From contig NZ_RJSG01000002.1 in assembly GCF_003725775.1 (NCBI RefSeq), forward strand, positions 1,901,871-1,965,870: DNA of 64,000 nt. Reading direction: 5' to 3'. Below the pieces are notes generated by a model. It saw nothing but the letters and a program-made list of their open reading frames with translations. It was not told the origin of the DNA and did not search any database. Below, piece after piece: positions 29,204 to 39,170 of the stretch. Position 1 is the first letter of the stretch. Each line of letters starts with the position of its first letter. The position numbers and the translations under genes are program-made. This stretch comes from Nocardioides marmorisolisilvae. Lineage in GTDB: Bacteria; Actinomycetota; Actinomycetes; Propionibacteriales; Nocardioidaceae.

Positions 29204-32200
29204 TCAGTACTCGTGCCCGCGAGCGGTGTCGCCGATGGTGTCGGCGTCACCGGCGTACGTGGCGTCGTACGCGGAGACGATGTCGAGCAACGTCTCCCCC
29301 GGGGTGAGGTTGATGTCCAGCATGAACACCTGGTCGTTGCACTCGGCGATGCCGTTGGCATCGGTCACCGCGTCGCACAGGTGCTGGGCCGGACGGGCCG
29401 GGATCGGGGCCGAGGAGAAGCTCACCGTGCGACCCGGCATCGGGTTGCCGTAGCGGTCGGTCAGCTTCGCCCGGATCCAGTTCTGCCGCGGCGGCACCCC
29501 GTTGCCCGGGTTGTTGGTGTCGGCCGCGACGATCGTCGTCGGGGCCTTGGTGATCACCTGGTCGAATCCGCCCGAGGTGGAACCGGAGTGCGAGACGTCG
29601 CCGGAGTAGGTCGCCTTCACCGTGTGCGTACCGGTGTGCAGCCCGGCCACCGAGAGCGTGGCCTGACCACCGTCACCCACCGGAGCGGTACCGAGGACGG
29701 TGCTGCCCTCCTTGAAGGTGACCGACCCGGTCGGCGTGCCGGCGCTGGTGTTCACGGTCGCGGTGAAGCTGATCGTGTCGCCGTACACAGCCGGGGTGCC
29801 CGAGGACGCGATCCCGGTGACGGTCGGGATCTGCCCGACGGTCTGGGTGGTCGACGCCGAGGAACCGTTGAAGTTGAAGTTCCCGACGTAGACCGCCGTC
29901 AGCGAGTGCGCTCCCGCGGACAGTCCGGTCGTCACGAACGTCGCCTCCGAGGTGGTGGCCGCCGAGGTGGGCGCCAGGCTGCTCGAACCGAGCAGCTCGT
30001 CGCCCTCCCAGATCTGCACCACGCCGGTGGGCTTGCGCTGCGCCGGAGCGACCGCGGTGACGTCGGTGGTCACCGTCACGGCCGACCCGTACGCCGCCGC
30101 TGCCGGTCCGGACGAGACCGTGATCGAGGTGTTGCCCTTGGTCACGTTCTGCCCGGCGCCCTGGTCGAGCACACCGTCGCTGCCCACGAAGTTCCCGTCA
30201 CCGGAGTAGGTGGCGGTGATCTTGTAGATGCCCGGCGTGAGCGAGGCGAAGTTCGGGCTGGTCGCGACGCCGTCGACGACCGCGGCCGGGGAACCCAGGT
30301 TCGCGCCGTTGACGAAGAACCGGACCGTACCCGTCGGGTTGCCCGCGCCCGGGGCGACCGGGGTCACGGTGGCCGTGAACTGGACGCCCTGGCCCGACGC
30401 GGCCGGGTTGGCCGAGGAGCTGATCACCGTCGAGGTCTGCGCCCGGGTCACCGTCTGCGAGACGTTGCCGGTGCTGGCGTTGAAGTCGTCGTCACCGGAG
30501 TACGCAGCCGAGATCGCGTGCTGGGCGACCGACAGGTTCGAGACCGTGATCGAGGCCTGCTCACCCGTGGCGGAGCTGACCGGCTGGGTGCCGATCACCG
30601 TGCTGCCGTCCTTGAACACGATCGTGCCCGACGGCGAACCCGCTCCCGGGGCCAGCACCGAGACGCTGGCCGTGAACGTCACCGGCTGGCCGAAGACGGC
30701 CGTCGGGGACGAGCTGGTCAGGGTCGTCTTGGTCGAGGCCTTGTTCACGACCTGGGTGATCGTCTCCGAGGTGCTGGTGAAGAAGTTCAGGTCGTCGGAG
30801 AGGTAGACCGCCTTGATGGTGTGGCTGTCGGTCGACAGGCCCGTCACGGTGATGTCGGCCGCGCCGTTCACCATGTCGACGAAGCCGTAGTTCGCGCCGT
30901 CCACGATGAACTTGATCGTGCCGGTCGGGTGACCGGTCGCCGGGGCGATCGGCGTCACCTCCGCGTGCACGGTCACGTTCTGGCCGTGCACCGACGGGTT
31001 CGGGCTGGAGCTGATCGACGTGGTGGTGTGCGCCGCGTCGACGTTCTGGGTGAGCGCGTCGGACTGCCCGGCGAAGTTGTCGTCGCCGGAGTAGTTCGCG
31101 GTCACGTTGTGGTCACCGACCGTCAGGTGCGTGACCGGCGAGACCGCCTGTCCGCCCGAGACGGTGACCGGAGCACCCAGGTTCACGCCGTCGACGGCGA
31201 ACTGCACCGTTCCGGTGATCGTGCCCGCACCCGGGGAGACCGGGGCGACCTGCGCCGTGAAGGTCAGCGGCTCGCCCGAGACCGCGTTCGGGTTCGACGT
31301 GGTCAGGTCGAGGGTCGTGTCCGCCTTGTTGACACCGTGCGTCACCGTTGCCGAGGAGCTGGTCGCGAAGTCGGCGTTGCCGTTGTAGACCGCGACGACG
31401 TTGTGGTTGCCCGTCGACAGGTTGCTGACCGTCAGGGTGGCGTTGTCACCAGCACCCAGCGCGACCGCCGTGCCGAAGGGCTGTCCGTCGATGTTGAACT
31501 GGACCGCACCGCCAAGCGTGCCGACGCCCGGGGACACGATGTCCACGTGCGCGGTGAACGTCACCCCCTGGCCGCTGACCGTCGGAGAGGGGGCGTCGGT
31601 CAGTGACGTGGTGGTGCTCGCCTTGTTGATCGTGAGCGTTTTGTCGGCGGCCGTGCTGCCGATGAAGTTGCTGTCACCGTTGTAGACCGCGGTGATGGTG
31701 TGCGAGCCGGTGCTCAGCCCGGCGTCAGGACTCGTCGTGGCCACGCCCGAGCCGTCCAGAGTCACCAGGGCGTAGTCGTTGCCGTCGAGCTTGAACTGGA
31801 CGGTTCCGGTCGGCGTCCCCGTGCTGCCGTTCGTGCGCGCCACGGTCGCGGTGAAGCTCGTCGACTGGCCGTGCACGATCGTCACCGGCTGGCTCAGCGT
31901 CGTCGAGGTCGAGTTCTTGGTGACGTCGAACGACTTGGTGGTGCTGCTGCCCGCGAAGAAGGTGTTACCGGTGGTCGAGGCGGTCAGGGTCGCGCCGGTC
32001 CGCGGCGGACCGCTGACCGGGAGCGAGGCCGAGGCCACACCGCTGGCGTTGGTCGTCGCGGTGACCGAGCCCCCGCCGGTGAGCGAGAACGTGACCGGCA
32101 GGTTCGGGATCCCTGCGTTGGTGTTGTTCGGGTCCGTGAAGGTTGCCTCCACCGGCACCGAGGTGTTCTGCGGCGCGGAGAACACCGTGCCGGTGTAGGC

Positions 32201-32623
32201 CGCCGCCGAGACGTTCGTGATCGTGACCGGCTGCGTGAACACCCGCGGGGTGGCCGAAGCGCAGTTGATCAGGAAGCTGCCGTTCTTTCCGTCGGTCTCG
32301 GTGACCCGGATCTGGTAGCTGCCGTTGGCGTAGCTCCTGGTGTTGAGCTGGACCGTGTAGGAGCCCGAACCGCTCTTGGTGTTGTTGAACGCCGGGCTCA
32401 CCTGGGCGCCGCCGGTGGTGATCAGCTCGATCTTGGTGGAGGTGTTGCCGCCGCAGTGGTCCAGGGTCGAGGTGTCGTCACCTCCGGTGCTGGTGATGTT
32501 GACGATGCCGGCCACCGTCGCCCCCGAGGACGGAGTGGTGATGCTGGCCTCGGCGGGGCTGACCACGAGGGCCAGACCCACGCCTGCGGCGAGTGCGGCG
32601 AAGGCCGCGGTGAGCTTGCGCAC
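29204..32623 (-). CDS. Large secreted Ig-like repeat protein (second in pair)
   Basis: A 1139-residue exported protein. Signal peptide (RKLTAAFAALAAGVGLALVVSPAEA), a unique N-terminal domain of about 100 residues with a possible disulfide, one invasin/Big_1-like domain, then about eight Ig_3/Big_3_5-type repeats of 90-100 residues (each with PTGTVQF...GDHNVTAVYSGD-style motifs), and a C-terminal invasin-like domain with two cysteines. There is no LPxTG sorting signal, so it is released or bound noncovalently. The GTG at 32623 has GAAGGA upstream. Only 35 bases behind the larger relative at 36552. Probably adhesin or wall-associated; target unknown. Confidence 0.88.
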   Translation of the reverse strand: MRKLTAAFAALAAGVGLALVVSPAEASITTPSSGATVAGIVNITSTGGDDTSTLDHCGGNTSTKIELITTGGAQVSPAFNNTKSGSGSYTVQLNTRSYANGSYQIRVTETDGKNGSFLINCASATPRVFTQPVTITNVSAAAYTGTVFSAPQNTSVPVEATFTDPNNTNAGIPNLPVTFSLTGGGSVTATTNASGVASASLPVSGPPRTGATLTASTTGNTFFAGSSTTKSFDVTKNSTSTTLSQPVTIVHGQSTSFTATVARTNGSTGTPTGTVQFKLDGNDYALVTLDGSGVATTSPDAGLSTGSHTITAVYNGDSNFIGSTAADKTLTINKASTTTSLTDAPSPTVSGQGVTFTAHVDIVSPGVGTLGGAVQFNIDGQPFGTAVALGAGDNATLTVSNLSTGNHNVVAVYNGNADFATSSSATVTHGVNKADTTLDLTTSNPNAVSGEPLTFTAQVAPVSPGAGTITGTVQFAVDGVNLGAPVTVSGGQAVSPVTHLTVGDHNVTANYSGDDNFAGQSDALTQNVDAAHTTTSISSSPNPSVHGQNVTVHAEVTPIAPATGHPTGTIKFIVDGANYGFVDMVNGAADITVTGLSTDSHTIKAVYLSDDLNFFTSTSETITQVVNKASTKTTLTSSSPTAVFGQPVTFTASVSVLAPGAGSPSGTIVFKDGSTVIGTQPVSSATGEQASITVSNLSVAQHAISAAYSGDDDFNASTGNVSQTVTRAQTSTVISSSANPAASGQGVQFTATVTPVAPGAGNPTGTVRFFVNGANLGSPAAVVDGVATSPNFASLTPGIYKITATYSGDGNFVGSDGVLDQGAGQNVTKGNTSITVSSGPAAAAYGSAVTVTTDVTAVAPAQRKPTGVVQIWEGDELLGSSSLAPTSAATTSEATFVTTGLSAGAHSLTAVYVGNFNFNGSSASTTQTVGQIPTVTGIASSGTPAVYGDTISFTATVNTSAGTPTGSVTFKEGSTVLGTAPVGDGGQATLSVAGLHTGTHTVKATYSGDVSHSGSTSGGFDQVITKAPTTIVAADTNNPGNGVPPRQNWIRAKLTDRYGNPMPGRTVSFSSAPIPARPAQHLCDAVTDANGIAECNDQVFMLDINLTPGETLLDIVSAYDATYAGDADTIGDTARGHEY

Positions 32624-32658
32624 GATGGGACTTCCTTCTCGAGTCGTCACTGTCGTCC

Positions 32659-35600
32659 TCACTTGATGATCCCGGCGCTGGCGTTGGACCCGAGGTAGTC
32701 GCCGTTGCCCGCGAAGGTGGCCTTGTAGCCGTTGAACAGCACCAGGCTCACCAGTTGGCTGGCGGCGTTGCAGGTCGCGACGCCGTAGGCGTCGGTCGTG
32801 GTGGTGCAGACCGTGGTGGTCCCGACCGTGAACACGACCGGCACCCCGCCGACCGGTCCCAGCGGCGAGTTCAGGGTCGCCTTGAGCTGGCCGAGCGGGA
32901 GTGCGAGCGGTGGCAGCAACCTGACCAGCGCTGCCTGGGCGGTGATGGTCGTGGGCAGCTTGGCCACGGTCACCGGCGAGGTCGCCGACACGCTGCCGCT
33001 GAAGGCCGACGAACCGGAGTAGGTCGCCTTGATCGAGTGCGAGCCACCGGCCAGCGTCACCACCAGGTTGGCGGTGCCGTTGCTGCCGGACGCCCCGACC
33101 ACGACCTGACCCAGCGTCGTCGAACCGTCGGTGAACGTCACCGTGCCGGTCGGCGCACCGAGACCGGTGGAGCCCGGCGTGACGGTAGCCGTCAGCTGGA
33201 CCGACTGGCCGAAGTTCACCGAGCTCGGCGTCGCGTTCAACGACGTCGTGGTGGAGACCTTGCCGACCGACTGGGTCAGGGACGCGGTCTCGCCCTCGAA
33301 CAGCTCGCTGCCGGAGTACACCGCGGTCACGGTGTGGTCACCCGGCGCCAGGTTCGTCACCGACGGGCTGGTGGCCGAGCCGTCGGAGAGAGCCACTGCT
33401 CCCCCGAGGGCGACACCGTCGACCCGGAACTGGACGTGGCCCGTGGGCGCATCCAGGGTCGAGTCGTCGGCGTTGACGTGCGCGGTGAACGTCACGCCCT
33501 GGCCGTAGCTGCTCGACGGGTGCGAGGACGTCAGGTCGATGCTGACGCCGGCGTCCGCGACCGTCTGGGACAGGAAGTCACCGCTGTTCGAGTAACCCGG
33601 GTTGCCGACGAATGCGGCGATGACCGTGTGGTCACCGGGCTCGGGCGAGGCCAGGACCGGGCTCTGGGCCGAACCGTCCACCACCTCGACCGGGTCGCCC
33701 ACGTCGGTGCCGTCCACGGAGAACTGGACGGCGCCGGACGGGCTGGACCCGTCGTCCGCGGTGACCTGCGCCGTGAAGCGGATGATCTGGCCGTACGTCG
33801 ACGGGTTGGCCGTCGAGCTGGCCACCACCGAGGTCCCGACCACGGCGGCACCGGGGATCACCTGGTGCGCCCTCGGAGCCGACTCACTGGCGTTGTAGTC
33901 GTCGTCACCCTCGTAGGAGGCCACGATCGTGTGCGAACCCGGCGCGAGCGTCGAGATCTGCAGGGTCGCCTTCGCGCCGCCCGAGGACGGGCTGAGCGAG
34001 GCCGAGCCGATCGGGTCTCCGTCGGAGGTGAAGCTCACCAGGCCGGTGGCCGCACCCGAACCCGGCGCGACCGCACCGACGTTCGCGGAGATGTTGACGA
34101 CCTGGTCCTCCGAGGACGGCGACGGTGCGATCGTCACCACGGTGGTGGTGTCGGCCTTGGTCACGGTCTGGGTCAGCGTGTCCGAACCACCCTTGAAGTT
34201 AGCGTCACCGCCGTAGGTGACCTTCACGGTGTGGCTGCCGGCCAGCAGGTTCGAGACCGGGTCGAAGTTCGCAACCCCGCCCGACAGCGCGACCGGGGAA
34301 CCGACGTCGGTGCCGTCGATGGTCAGCTGCGCGGTCCCGGACGGGACGCCCGAGCCCGGAGCCTGCGCGCCGACGGAGACGCTGTAGTCGACGGCCTCGC
34401 CGGTGACCGTGGTGGTGTCGGAGGACGACAGCACCGCATTCACGTCCGCCTTGGCGACGGTCACCGTGCTCGGCGAGGAGGTGGCGCCGTTGTACTCGTC
34501 GTCACCGGAGTAGGTGGCCACGATCGAGTGGCTGCCGACCGGGATGGTGGTGGCGACCACCGAGGCGTCACCGGACCCGTCCACCGCGGCGGTGCCGAAG
34601 GTGGTGCCGCCCTCGCTGAAGGTCACCGAACCGGTCGGGTGCCCCGAACCGGAGGTCGTGGTGATGTGCGAGGACAGGGTCACGCCCTGGCCGTAGACCG
34701 TGCTGCTCGGCGACGCCGAGAGCGAGGCCGACGAAGCGAGCAGCGGCACGCGCACCTTCCAGATGACGTTGCCCGTGGAGCTGGGCCCGAAGTTCGCATC
34801 GCCGTTGTAGACGGCCTGGACGGTGTGGTCACCGAGCGCCATCGAGCCTGTGTTCAGCGCGCTCGAGGTCGCGGTCCCGCCGGAGACGGGAACGGCGGCT
34901 CCGAACGCGGCGCCGTCGACCAGGAACTGGACGGTGCCACCCGGGTTCGAGCCGACACCCGGGGTGACGGTCGCCGAGAAGGTGACGTTGTTGCCCTGCT
35001 CGACCTGCGGCTGCGAAGGCAGCACCGTGGTGGTCGTCGGGTTCACCGTCACCGAGAACGCCGGGGAGGTTGAGGCGGCCGCCAGGTTGGCGGCGCCGGC
35101 GAACGACGCGGTGATCGTGGTGGTGCGCACCGGACCGTTCATCGGCAGGGTCGCCGTGGCGACACCACTGGCGTTGGTGGTCGCGTTGACCGAACCACCG
35201 CCGCCGAGGGTGAAGGTGATCGTCCGGCCGGCGGCGCTGACGCCAGTCAGGTCGGTGAGCTGTGCGCTGACCGCAGCCGACCCCGAGACCGGCGCGGAGG
35301 TGGCACCGGTATACGAGATCGTGGAGCAGTCGACCGGGGTGATCACTGCAGTCGTGGCGCCGGTCGCCGTGGTCGCGCTCGAGGTGACCTCGATGCCCCA
35401 GTTGGCACGCGAGCCGTTCTTGGCGAGCCCGTCGCTGTCGCCCGGGGTCTGCAGCGTCACCGAGTAGGCGCCGTTGGTACCCGTGGTCGTGGTCGCGACG
35501 GGGCCGGCGCCGTGGTTGATCTGGGACTGGTCGAGCTGGACCCGGACCGGCACGCCGACAGCACCGGTGCTCAACGCGCCGGAGACGGTGATGGTGCCAC

Positions 35601-36552
35601 CGGCACAGGTGAGCGACGGCGTCGCCGTGGCCGAGAAGGTCGCGCCGCCCGGAGTCGAGGCGGAGGCCAGGTTGCGGGTGATGATCAGCGTCGCGCCGTT
35701 CAGCGGGAGCGTCAGGATCTCCTTGGCCTGGTTCTTGTACTGCGGTGCCCACCAGGTCAGGTCGGACATCGAGCCGTCGGCGTTCGAGGTGCTGACCTTG
35801 TTGGTCGCGGTGCTCGCGTTGATCGGCACGTTCACGGTCTCGTTCGTGACGTTGGACGGGCCGTTGAAGGGCAGGGTGTCCGGTCCGAACGGGGAGGAGC
35901 CGGTGCCGCCCAGCGAACCGGCGTCGTAGGTGAAGCCGCCGGAGTAGTCGATGTTGGTGTTCGTCGTCCAGTTGTCACCGGAGTTGAGCGGGAAGTCGTG
36001 CACCTTCCAGCTCGGGTTGGGCTTCAGGGTGAGATCGATGTTGGCGGTGACGCCCACAGACAGGAAGCTGGCGTGGGCGGTGGCCTTCAGGTTCTGGGTC
36101 TGGTGCTCCTGGAGCAGCGCCAGGTCGGAGACCCGGACGTAGCGCTCGCCGGAGACGCTGCCGCTGAAGCTGTCCAGGGTCGCGGAGCTGATGCCGGCCT
36201 GCGGCGGGTCGATCTTGACCTTGCCGCTGCCTCCCGTGATCGTGCCGGTCAGCCCGAGCTTGTAGGCGTCCTGCCCGTCGAACGTCTCGCGGTCGAGGAC
36301 CGTGTACGTCGCGTTCTCGTTGATCGTGGCGGTGGTGCCGTTGCCGTCGTCGTAGTTGAAGACGGTGGCGTAGGTCCACGACCAGCCGTTGTTCCACGCG
36401 ACGACGTCGTTGCCGGGCGCCTGCACCGCTTGCGCGGGCAGGGCTGCACTGACCAGTGCCACGGTGCCCAAGGACAGGACCGTGACGATGCTGGCGAGAG
36501 CGCGCCGAGAACGCTTCCTCGTGGAATTGCCTGAAGTGCCGGGTGCACGCAT
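32659..36552 (-). CDS. Large secreted Ig-like repeat protein (first in pair)
   Basis: A 1297-residue exported protein. Signal peptide (RRALASIVTVLSLGTVALVSAALPAQA), a unique 280-residue N-terminal domain containing DVVAWNNGWSWTYATVFNYDD, an invasin/Big_1-like domain, seven Ig_3/Big_3_5-type repeats (GSHTIVATYSGDDEYNGAT-like signatures) and a final domain with two cysteines. No sorting motif. AAGGGG precedes the ATG. The N-terminal domain is unlike the repeats and may be the functional head. Divergent from the TetR gene with a 273-base control region. Confidence 0.88.
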   Translation of the reverse strand: MRAPGTSGNSTRKRSRRALASIVTVLSLGTVALVSAALPAQAVQAPGNDVVAWNNGWSWTYATVFNYDDGNGTTATINENATYTVLDRETFDGQDAYKLGLTGTITGGSGKVKIDPPQAGISSATLDSFSGSVSGERYVRVSDLALLQEHQTQNLKATAHASFLSVGVTANIDLTLKPNPSWKVHDFPLNSGDNWTTNTNIDYSGGFTYDAGSLGGTGSSPFGPDTLPFNGPSNVTNETVNVPINASTATNKVSTSNADGSMSDLTWWAPQYKNQAKEILTLPLNGATLIITRNLASASTPGGATFSATATPSLTCAGGTITVSGALSTGAVGVPVRVQLDQSQINHGAGPVATTTTGTNGAYSVTLQTPGDSDGLAKNGSRANWGIEVTSSATTATGATTAVITPVDCSTISYTGATSAPVSGSAAVSAQLTDLTGVSAAGRTITFTLGGGGSVNATTNASGVATATLPMNGPVRTTTITASFAGAANLAAASTSPAFSVTVNPTTTTVLPSQPQVEQGNNVTFSATVTPGVGSNPGGTVQFLVDGAAFGAAVPVSGGTATSSALNTGSMALGDHTVQAVYNGDANFGPSSTGNVIWKVRVPLLASSASLSASPSSTVYGQGVTLSSHITTTSGSGHPTGSVTFSEGGTTFGTAAVDGSGDASVVATTIPVGSHSIVATYSGDDEYNGATSSPSTVTVAKADVNAVLSSSDTTTVTGEAVDYSVSVGAQAPGSGVPSGTAQLTIDGTDVGSPVALSGGVANFDPVSNLLAGSHTVKVTYGGDANFKGGSDTLTQTVTKADTTTVVTIAPSPSSEDQVVNISANVGAVAPGSGAATGLVSFTSDGDPIGSASLSPSSGGAKATLQISTLAPGSHTIVASYEGDDDYNASESAPRAHQVIPGAAVVGTSVVASSTANPSTYGQIIRFTAQVTADDGSSPSGAVQFSVDGTDVGDPVEVVDGSAQSPVLASPEPGDHTVIAAFVGNPGYSNSGDFLSQTVADAGVSIDLTSSHPSSSYGQGVTFTAHVNADDSTLDAPTGHVQFRVDGVALGGAVALSDGSATSPSVTNLAPGDHTVTAVYSGSELFEGETASLTQSVGKVSTTTSLNATPSSVNFGQSVQLTATVTPGSTGLGAPTGTVTFTDGSTTLGQVVVGASGSNGTANLVVTLAGGSHSIKATYSGSSAFSGSVSATSPVTVAKLPTTITAQAALVRLLPPLALPLGQLKATLNSPLGPVGGVPVVFTVGTTTVCTTTTDAYGVATCNAASQLVSLVLFNGYKATFAGNGDYLGSNASAGIIK

Positions 36553-36759
36553 TTCGAAGCCCCTTGTTCAACTGTGAGTGACCACTGTGGGAGGTCAGTG
36601 GCGGATGTTGTTCTAGCGGACTGATGTGACAGCCACAACGAAAATGGAACACGTACCTGTTATGTCCGGTTTCGAAATAGACCAGTTAGTGGACCGGTCA
36701 GATCCGTTTCGCCAAAGTCCTTGAACTTTTTTTGATTTTGCGGGAATGGCCTTGGCGCG

Positions 36760-36795
36760 TACTCTGTTGATGAAACGAAACCGTTCCGTTTCATC
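36760..36795 (+). promoter_or_regulatory. tetR promoter and TetR-type operator
   Basis: A -10 hexamer TACTCT (36760-36765) with TTGCGG 16 bases upstream is followed at once by a 27-bp near-perfect palindrome (36769-36795, arms GATGAAACG and CGTTTCATC, 24 of 27 positions symmetric). The position over the transcription start implies autorepression of the tetR-MFS operon. Confidence 0.8.
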
Positions 36796-36825
36796 TGACC
36801 GAAACCACCCCAGGAGGCGAGCCCG

Positions 36826-37485
36826 ATGATGACCATCGCCACCCCCACTCGCCCCCGCGTCGAGGGCGAGCGCGAGGACGAGATCCTCGACGCCTGCGTC
36901 GAGCTCGTCATCGAGCTCGGGTACGACCGGCTGACGATGGACGCGGTCGCCAAGCGCGCCCGCGCCAGCAAGGCGACGCTCTACCGGCGCTGGGAGTCCA
37001 AGGCCTCCCTGGTCGTCGAGGCGCTGATCCGCGCCAAGCAGTCCCCGCACATCGGTGACCACGACACCGGCAGCCTGCGCGGCGACCTGCTCTCCACCTT
37101 CTGCGGCAACCAGGGCATCAACGAGACCGCTACCAAGGTGCTCGGCTCGGTGATCACCGCGCTCTCCACCGACCCCGAGTTCGCCGAGCTGTTCCGCGAC
37201 AAGTTCATCGCCCCCAAGGTGGCGATCACCCAGGCGATCTACCTGCGTGCACAGGAGCGCGGCGAGATCGGGCCGGACGTGGACCTGGAGATGATCGGCC
37301 CCGCCCTGGCCGGGATCCTGCTGCACCGCACCTTCATCCTCGGCGTACCGCCGGACGACGCGACCATCGAGCGCGTCGTCGACCACGTGATTCTTCCCGC
37401 CGTGCAGCACCCCTCGTGCGGCGGGCGCACCACCACGCTCACCTCCACCCTGAAGAGACCCACCAAGGCAAGGAAGACCTCATGA
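36826..37485 (+). CDS. TetR-family transcriptional repressor
   Basis: A 219-residue regulator with the N-terminal helix-turn-helix (EDEILDACVELVIELGYDRLTMDAVAKRARASKATLYRRWESKASL is spread over residues 17-60) and a TetR_C-type ligand domain. The ATG at 36826 follows a good GGAGG. Its stop overlaps the start of the MFS exporter gene (ATGA), the classic drug-efflux arrangement. The palindrome at 36769-36795 is its probable operator. Ligand unknown. Confidence 0.95.
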   Translation: MMTIATPTRPRVEGEREDEILDACVELVIELGYDRLTMDAVAKRARASKATLYRRWESKASLVVEALIRAKQSPHIGDHDTGSLRGDLLSTFCGNQGINETATKVLGSVITALSTDPEFAELFRDKFIAPKVAITQAIYLRAQERGEIGPDVDLEMIGPALAGILLHRTFILGVPPDDATIERVVDHVILPAVQHPSCGGRTTTLTSTLKRPTKARKTS

Positions 37486-39107
37486 CTGACACGACCATCG
37501 CCGACCCCACAGGGTCGACGGAGGATGTCGCCGAGACCGGTACCCACAAGCACCTGGGCTGGGCACTCGTCCTCATCTGCGTGGCGCAGCTGATGGTGGT
37601 GCTGGACAGCACCATCGCCAACATCGCCATCCCGTTCATCGGCAAGGACCTGGACATCAGCCGGGCGAACCTCCAGTGGGTCGTCACCGGCTACGCGCTC
37701 GCCTTCGGCGGGCTGCTGCTGCTCGGCGGACGCCTGGGTGACCTGTACGGGCGCCGCCGGATCTTCATGACCGGCCTGACCCTGTTCGCCGTGGCCAGCG
37801 GCCTCGGCGGTTTCGCGCAGAACGAGGCGATGCTGCTCTCCTCGCGTGCCCTGCAGGGTCTGGGCGCCGCGCTCGCCGCTCCGGCTGCGCTGGCGCTGAT
37901 CACCACCACCTTCCCGGCAGGCCCCCGCCGCAACCAGGCGTTCTCCGTGTACGCCGCGATGTCCGGCGTCGGTGCCGCCATCGGTCTGCTCCTCGGCGGC
38001 TGGCTGACCGGCCTGCACCCGGCCGGCATCGAGGGCTGGCGGCTGACGTTCCTCATCAACGTGCCGATCGGCCTGATCGCCGCGTTCGCGGCTCCGCGCC
38101 TGCTCGCCGAGTCCGAGTCGCGTCGCGGCCAGCTCGACCTCCCGGGCGCCGTCTCCGGCACCCTCGGCCTGATCTCACTGATCTACGGCATCAACCGGGC
38201 CGGCCAGCACGGCTGGGGCAACACCTGGACCGTCATCTTCCTGGTCGTCGGCGTCGCGCTGCTGGCGCTGTTCGTCGCCATCGAGCGCAACGTGAAGAAC
38301 CCGCTGCTCCCGCTGCGGATCCTGGCCAACCGCACCCGGGCGACGGCGTTCGTCGCGATGATGATCGTCCCGGCGGCCATGTTCGCGATGTTCTTCTTCC
38401 TCAGCCAGTTCGTCCAGGACGTCATGGGCTACACCCCGCTCCAGGCGGGCCTGTCGTTCCTGCCGTTCCCGTTCGCGATGGTGTTCGGCGCGACGCTGAG
38501 CTCGAAGCTGATGAACAAGATCGACCCGCGTTTCCTGGCCGGCACCGGCACGCTGCTCGCCGGTATCGCGCTGCTGAACTTCCACCGTCTGTCGGTCGAC
38601 GCCTCGGCCGGCAACATCGTGGCCCGGGCCTCGGGTCACGGCGGCGCCTTCCTCGGCGACACGATCAGCTACTGGTCGAGCATCTTCCCGTTCATCGCGC
38701 TGATGGCGTTCGGCATGAGCCTGACGTTCATCCCGCTGACGCTGGCTGCTGTGCACCACGTCGACGAGAAGGACTCGGGCATCGGCTCGGGCGTGCTCAA
38801 CACGATGCAGCAGGTCGGTGGTGCTCTCGGTCTGGCGACGCTGTCCACGATCGCGACGCACTACATCACCGAGAAGGCGACCTCGCTCGGCGGAGCCGTG
38901 GGCGCCGCGATCCACGGCAGCGGCGCGCACGCCGATCCGGCCGCGGTGAAGTCGCTCGTCGGCCAGGCGGCCTTCACCAGCGGCGGCACCCACGCCTTCC
39001 TGGTGGGCGCGTTCATGATCTGGACCGCCTCGGTGGTGTTGTGGACGTTCCTGTCCGTCAGCCACGAGGAGATGGCGACCGACGCCGCTCCGGTTGCTGG
39101 TCACTGA
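37482..39107 (+). CDS. MFS drug exporter, DHA2 (EmrB/QacA) family, 14 TM
   Basis: A 541-residue proton-coupled antiporter. Motif A is visible as LGGRLGDLYGRRRIF and motif C-like glycines in SGVGAAIGLLLGGWL; QLMVVLDSTIANIAIP in helix 1 is the DHA2 signature. About 14 transmembrane helices. Coupled to the TetR gene, which likely derepresses it when a toxic compound enters. The exported compound cannot be predicted. Confidence 0.95.
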   Translation: MTDTTIADPTGSTEDVAETGTHKHLGWALVLICVAQLMVVLDSTIANIAIPFIGKDLDISRANLQWVVTGYALAFGGLLLLGGRLGDLYGRRRIFMTGLTLFAVASGLGGFAQNEAMLLSSRALQGLGAALAAPAALALITTTFPAGPRRNQAFSVYAAMSGVGAAIGLLLGGWLTGLHPAGIEGWRLTFLINVPIGLIAAFAAPRLLAESESRRGQLDLPGAVSGTLGLISLIYGINRAGQHGWGNTWTVIFLVVGVALLALFVAIERNVKNPLLPLRILANRTRATAFVAMMIVPAAMFAMFFFLSQFVQDVMGYTPLQAGLSFLPFPFAMVFGATLSSKLMNKIDPRFLAGTGTLLAGIALLNFHRLSVDASAGNIVARASGHGGAFLGDTISYWSSIFPFIALMAFGMSLTFIPLTLAAVHHVDEKDSGIGSGVLNTMQQVGGALGLATLSTIATHYITEKATSLGGAVGAAIHGSGAHADPAAVKSLVGQAAFTSGGTHAFLVGAFMIWTASVVLWTFLSVSHEEMATDAAPVAGH

Positions 39108-39110
39108 GGT

Positions 39111-39170
39111 TTCGACAGGCTCAACCAGCACAGAGCCGGCTCAACCAGCTGGGAAACTGGCTCAACCAGC
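39111..39170. repeat. Triple dispersed-repeat cluster
   Basis: Three copies of the core GGCTCAACCAGC at 39118, 39138 and 39159; the first is preceded by GGTTTCGACA as in the gatA copy. The third contains the stop codon of the MetE-like gene. Lies in the convergent gap behind the MFS gene. Confidence 0.75.

Noticed and set aside
29204-36552. Regular DNA repeats that could be a CRISPR or satellite array
   Set aside because: The period is about 270-300 bp, follows the reading frame and codes degenerate Ig-like domains. No short identical repeats with unique spacers are present.
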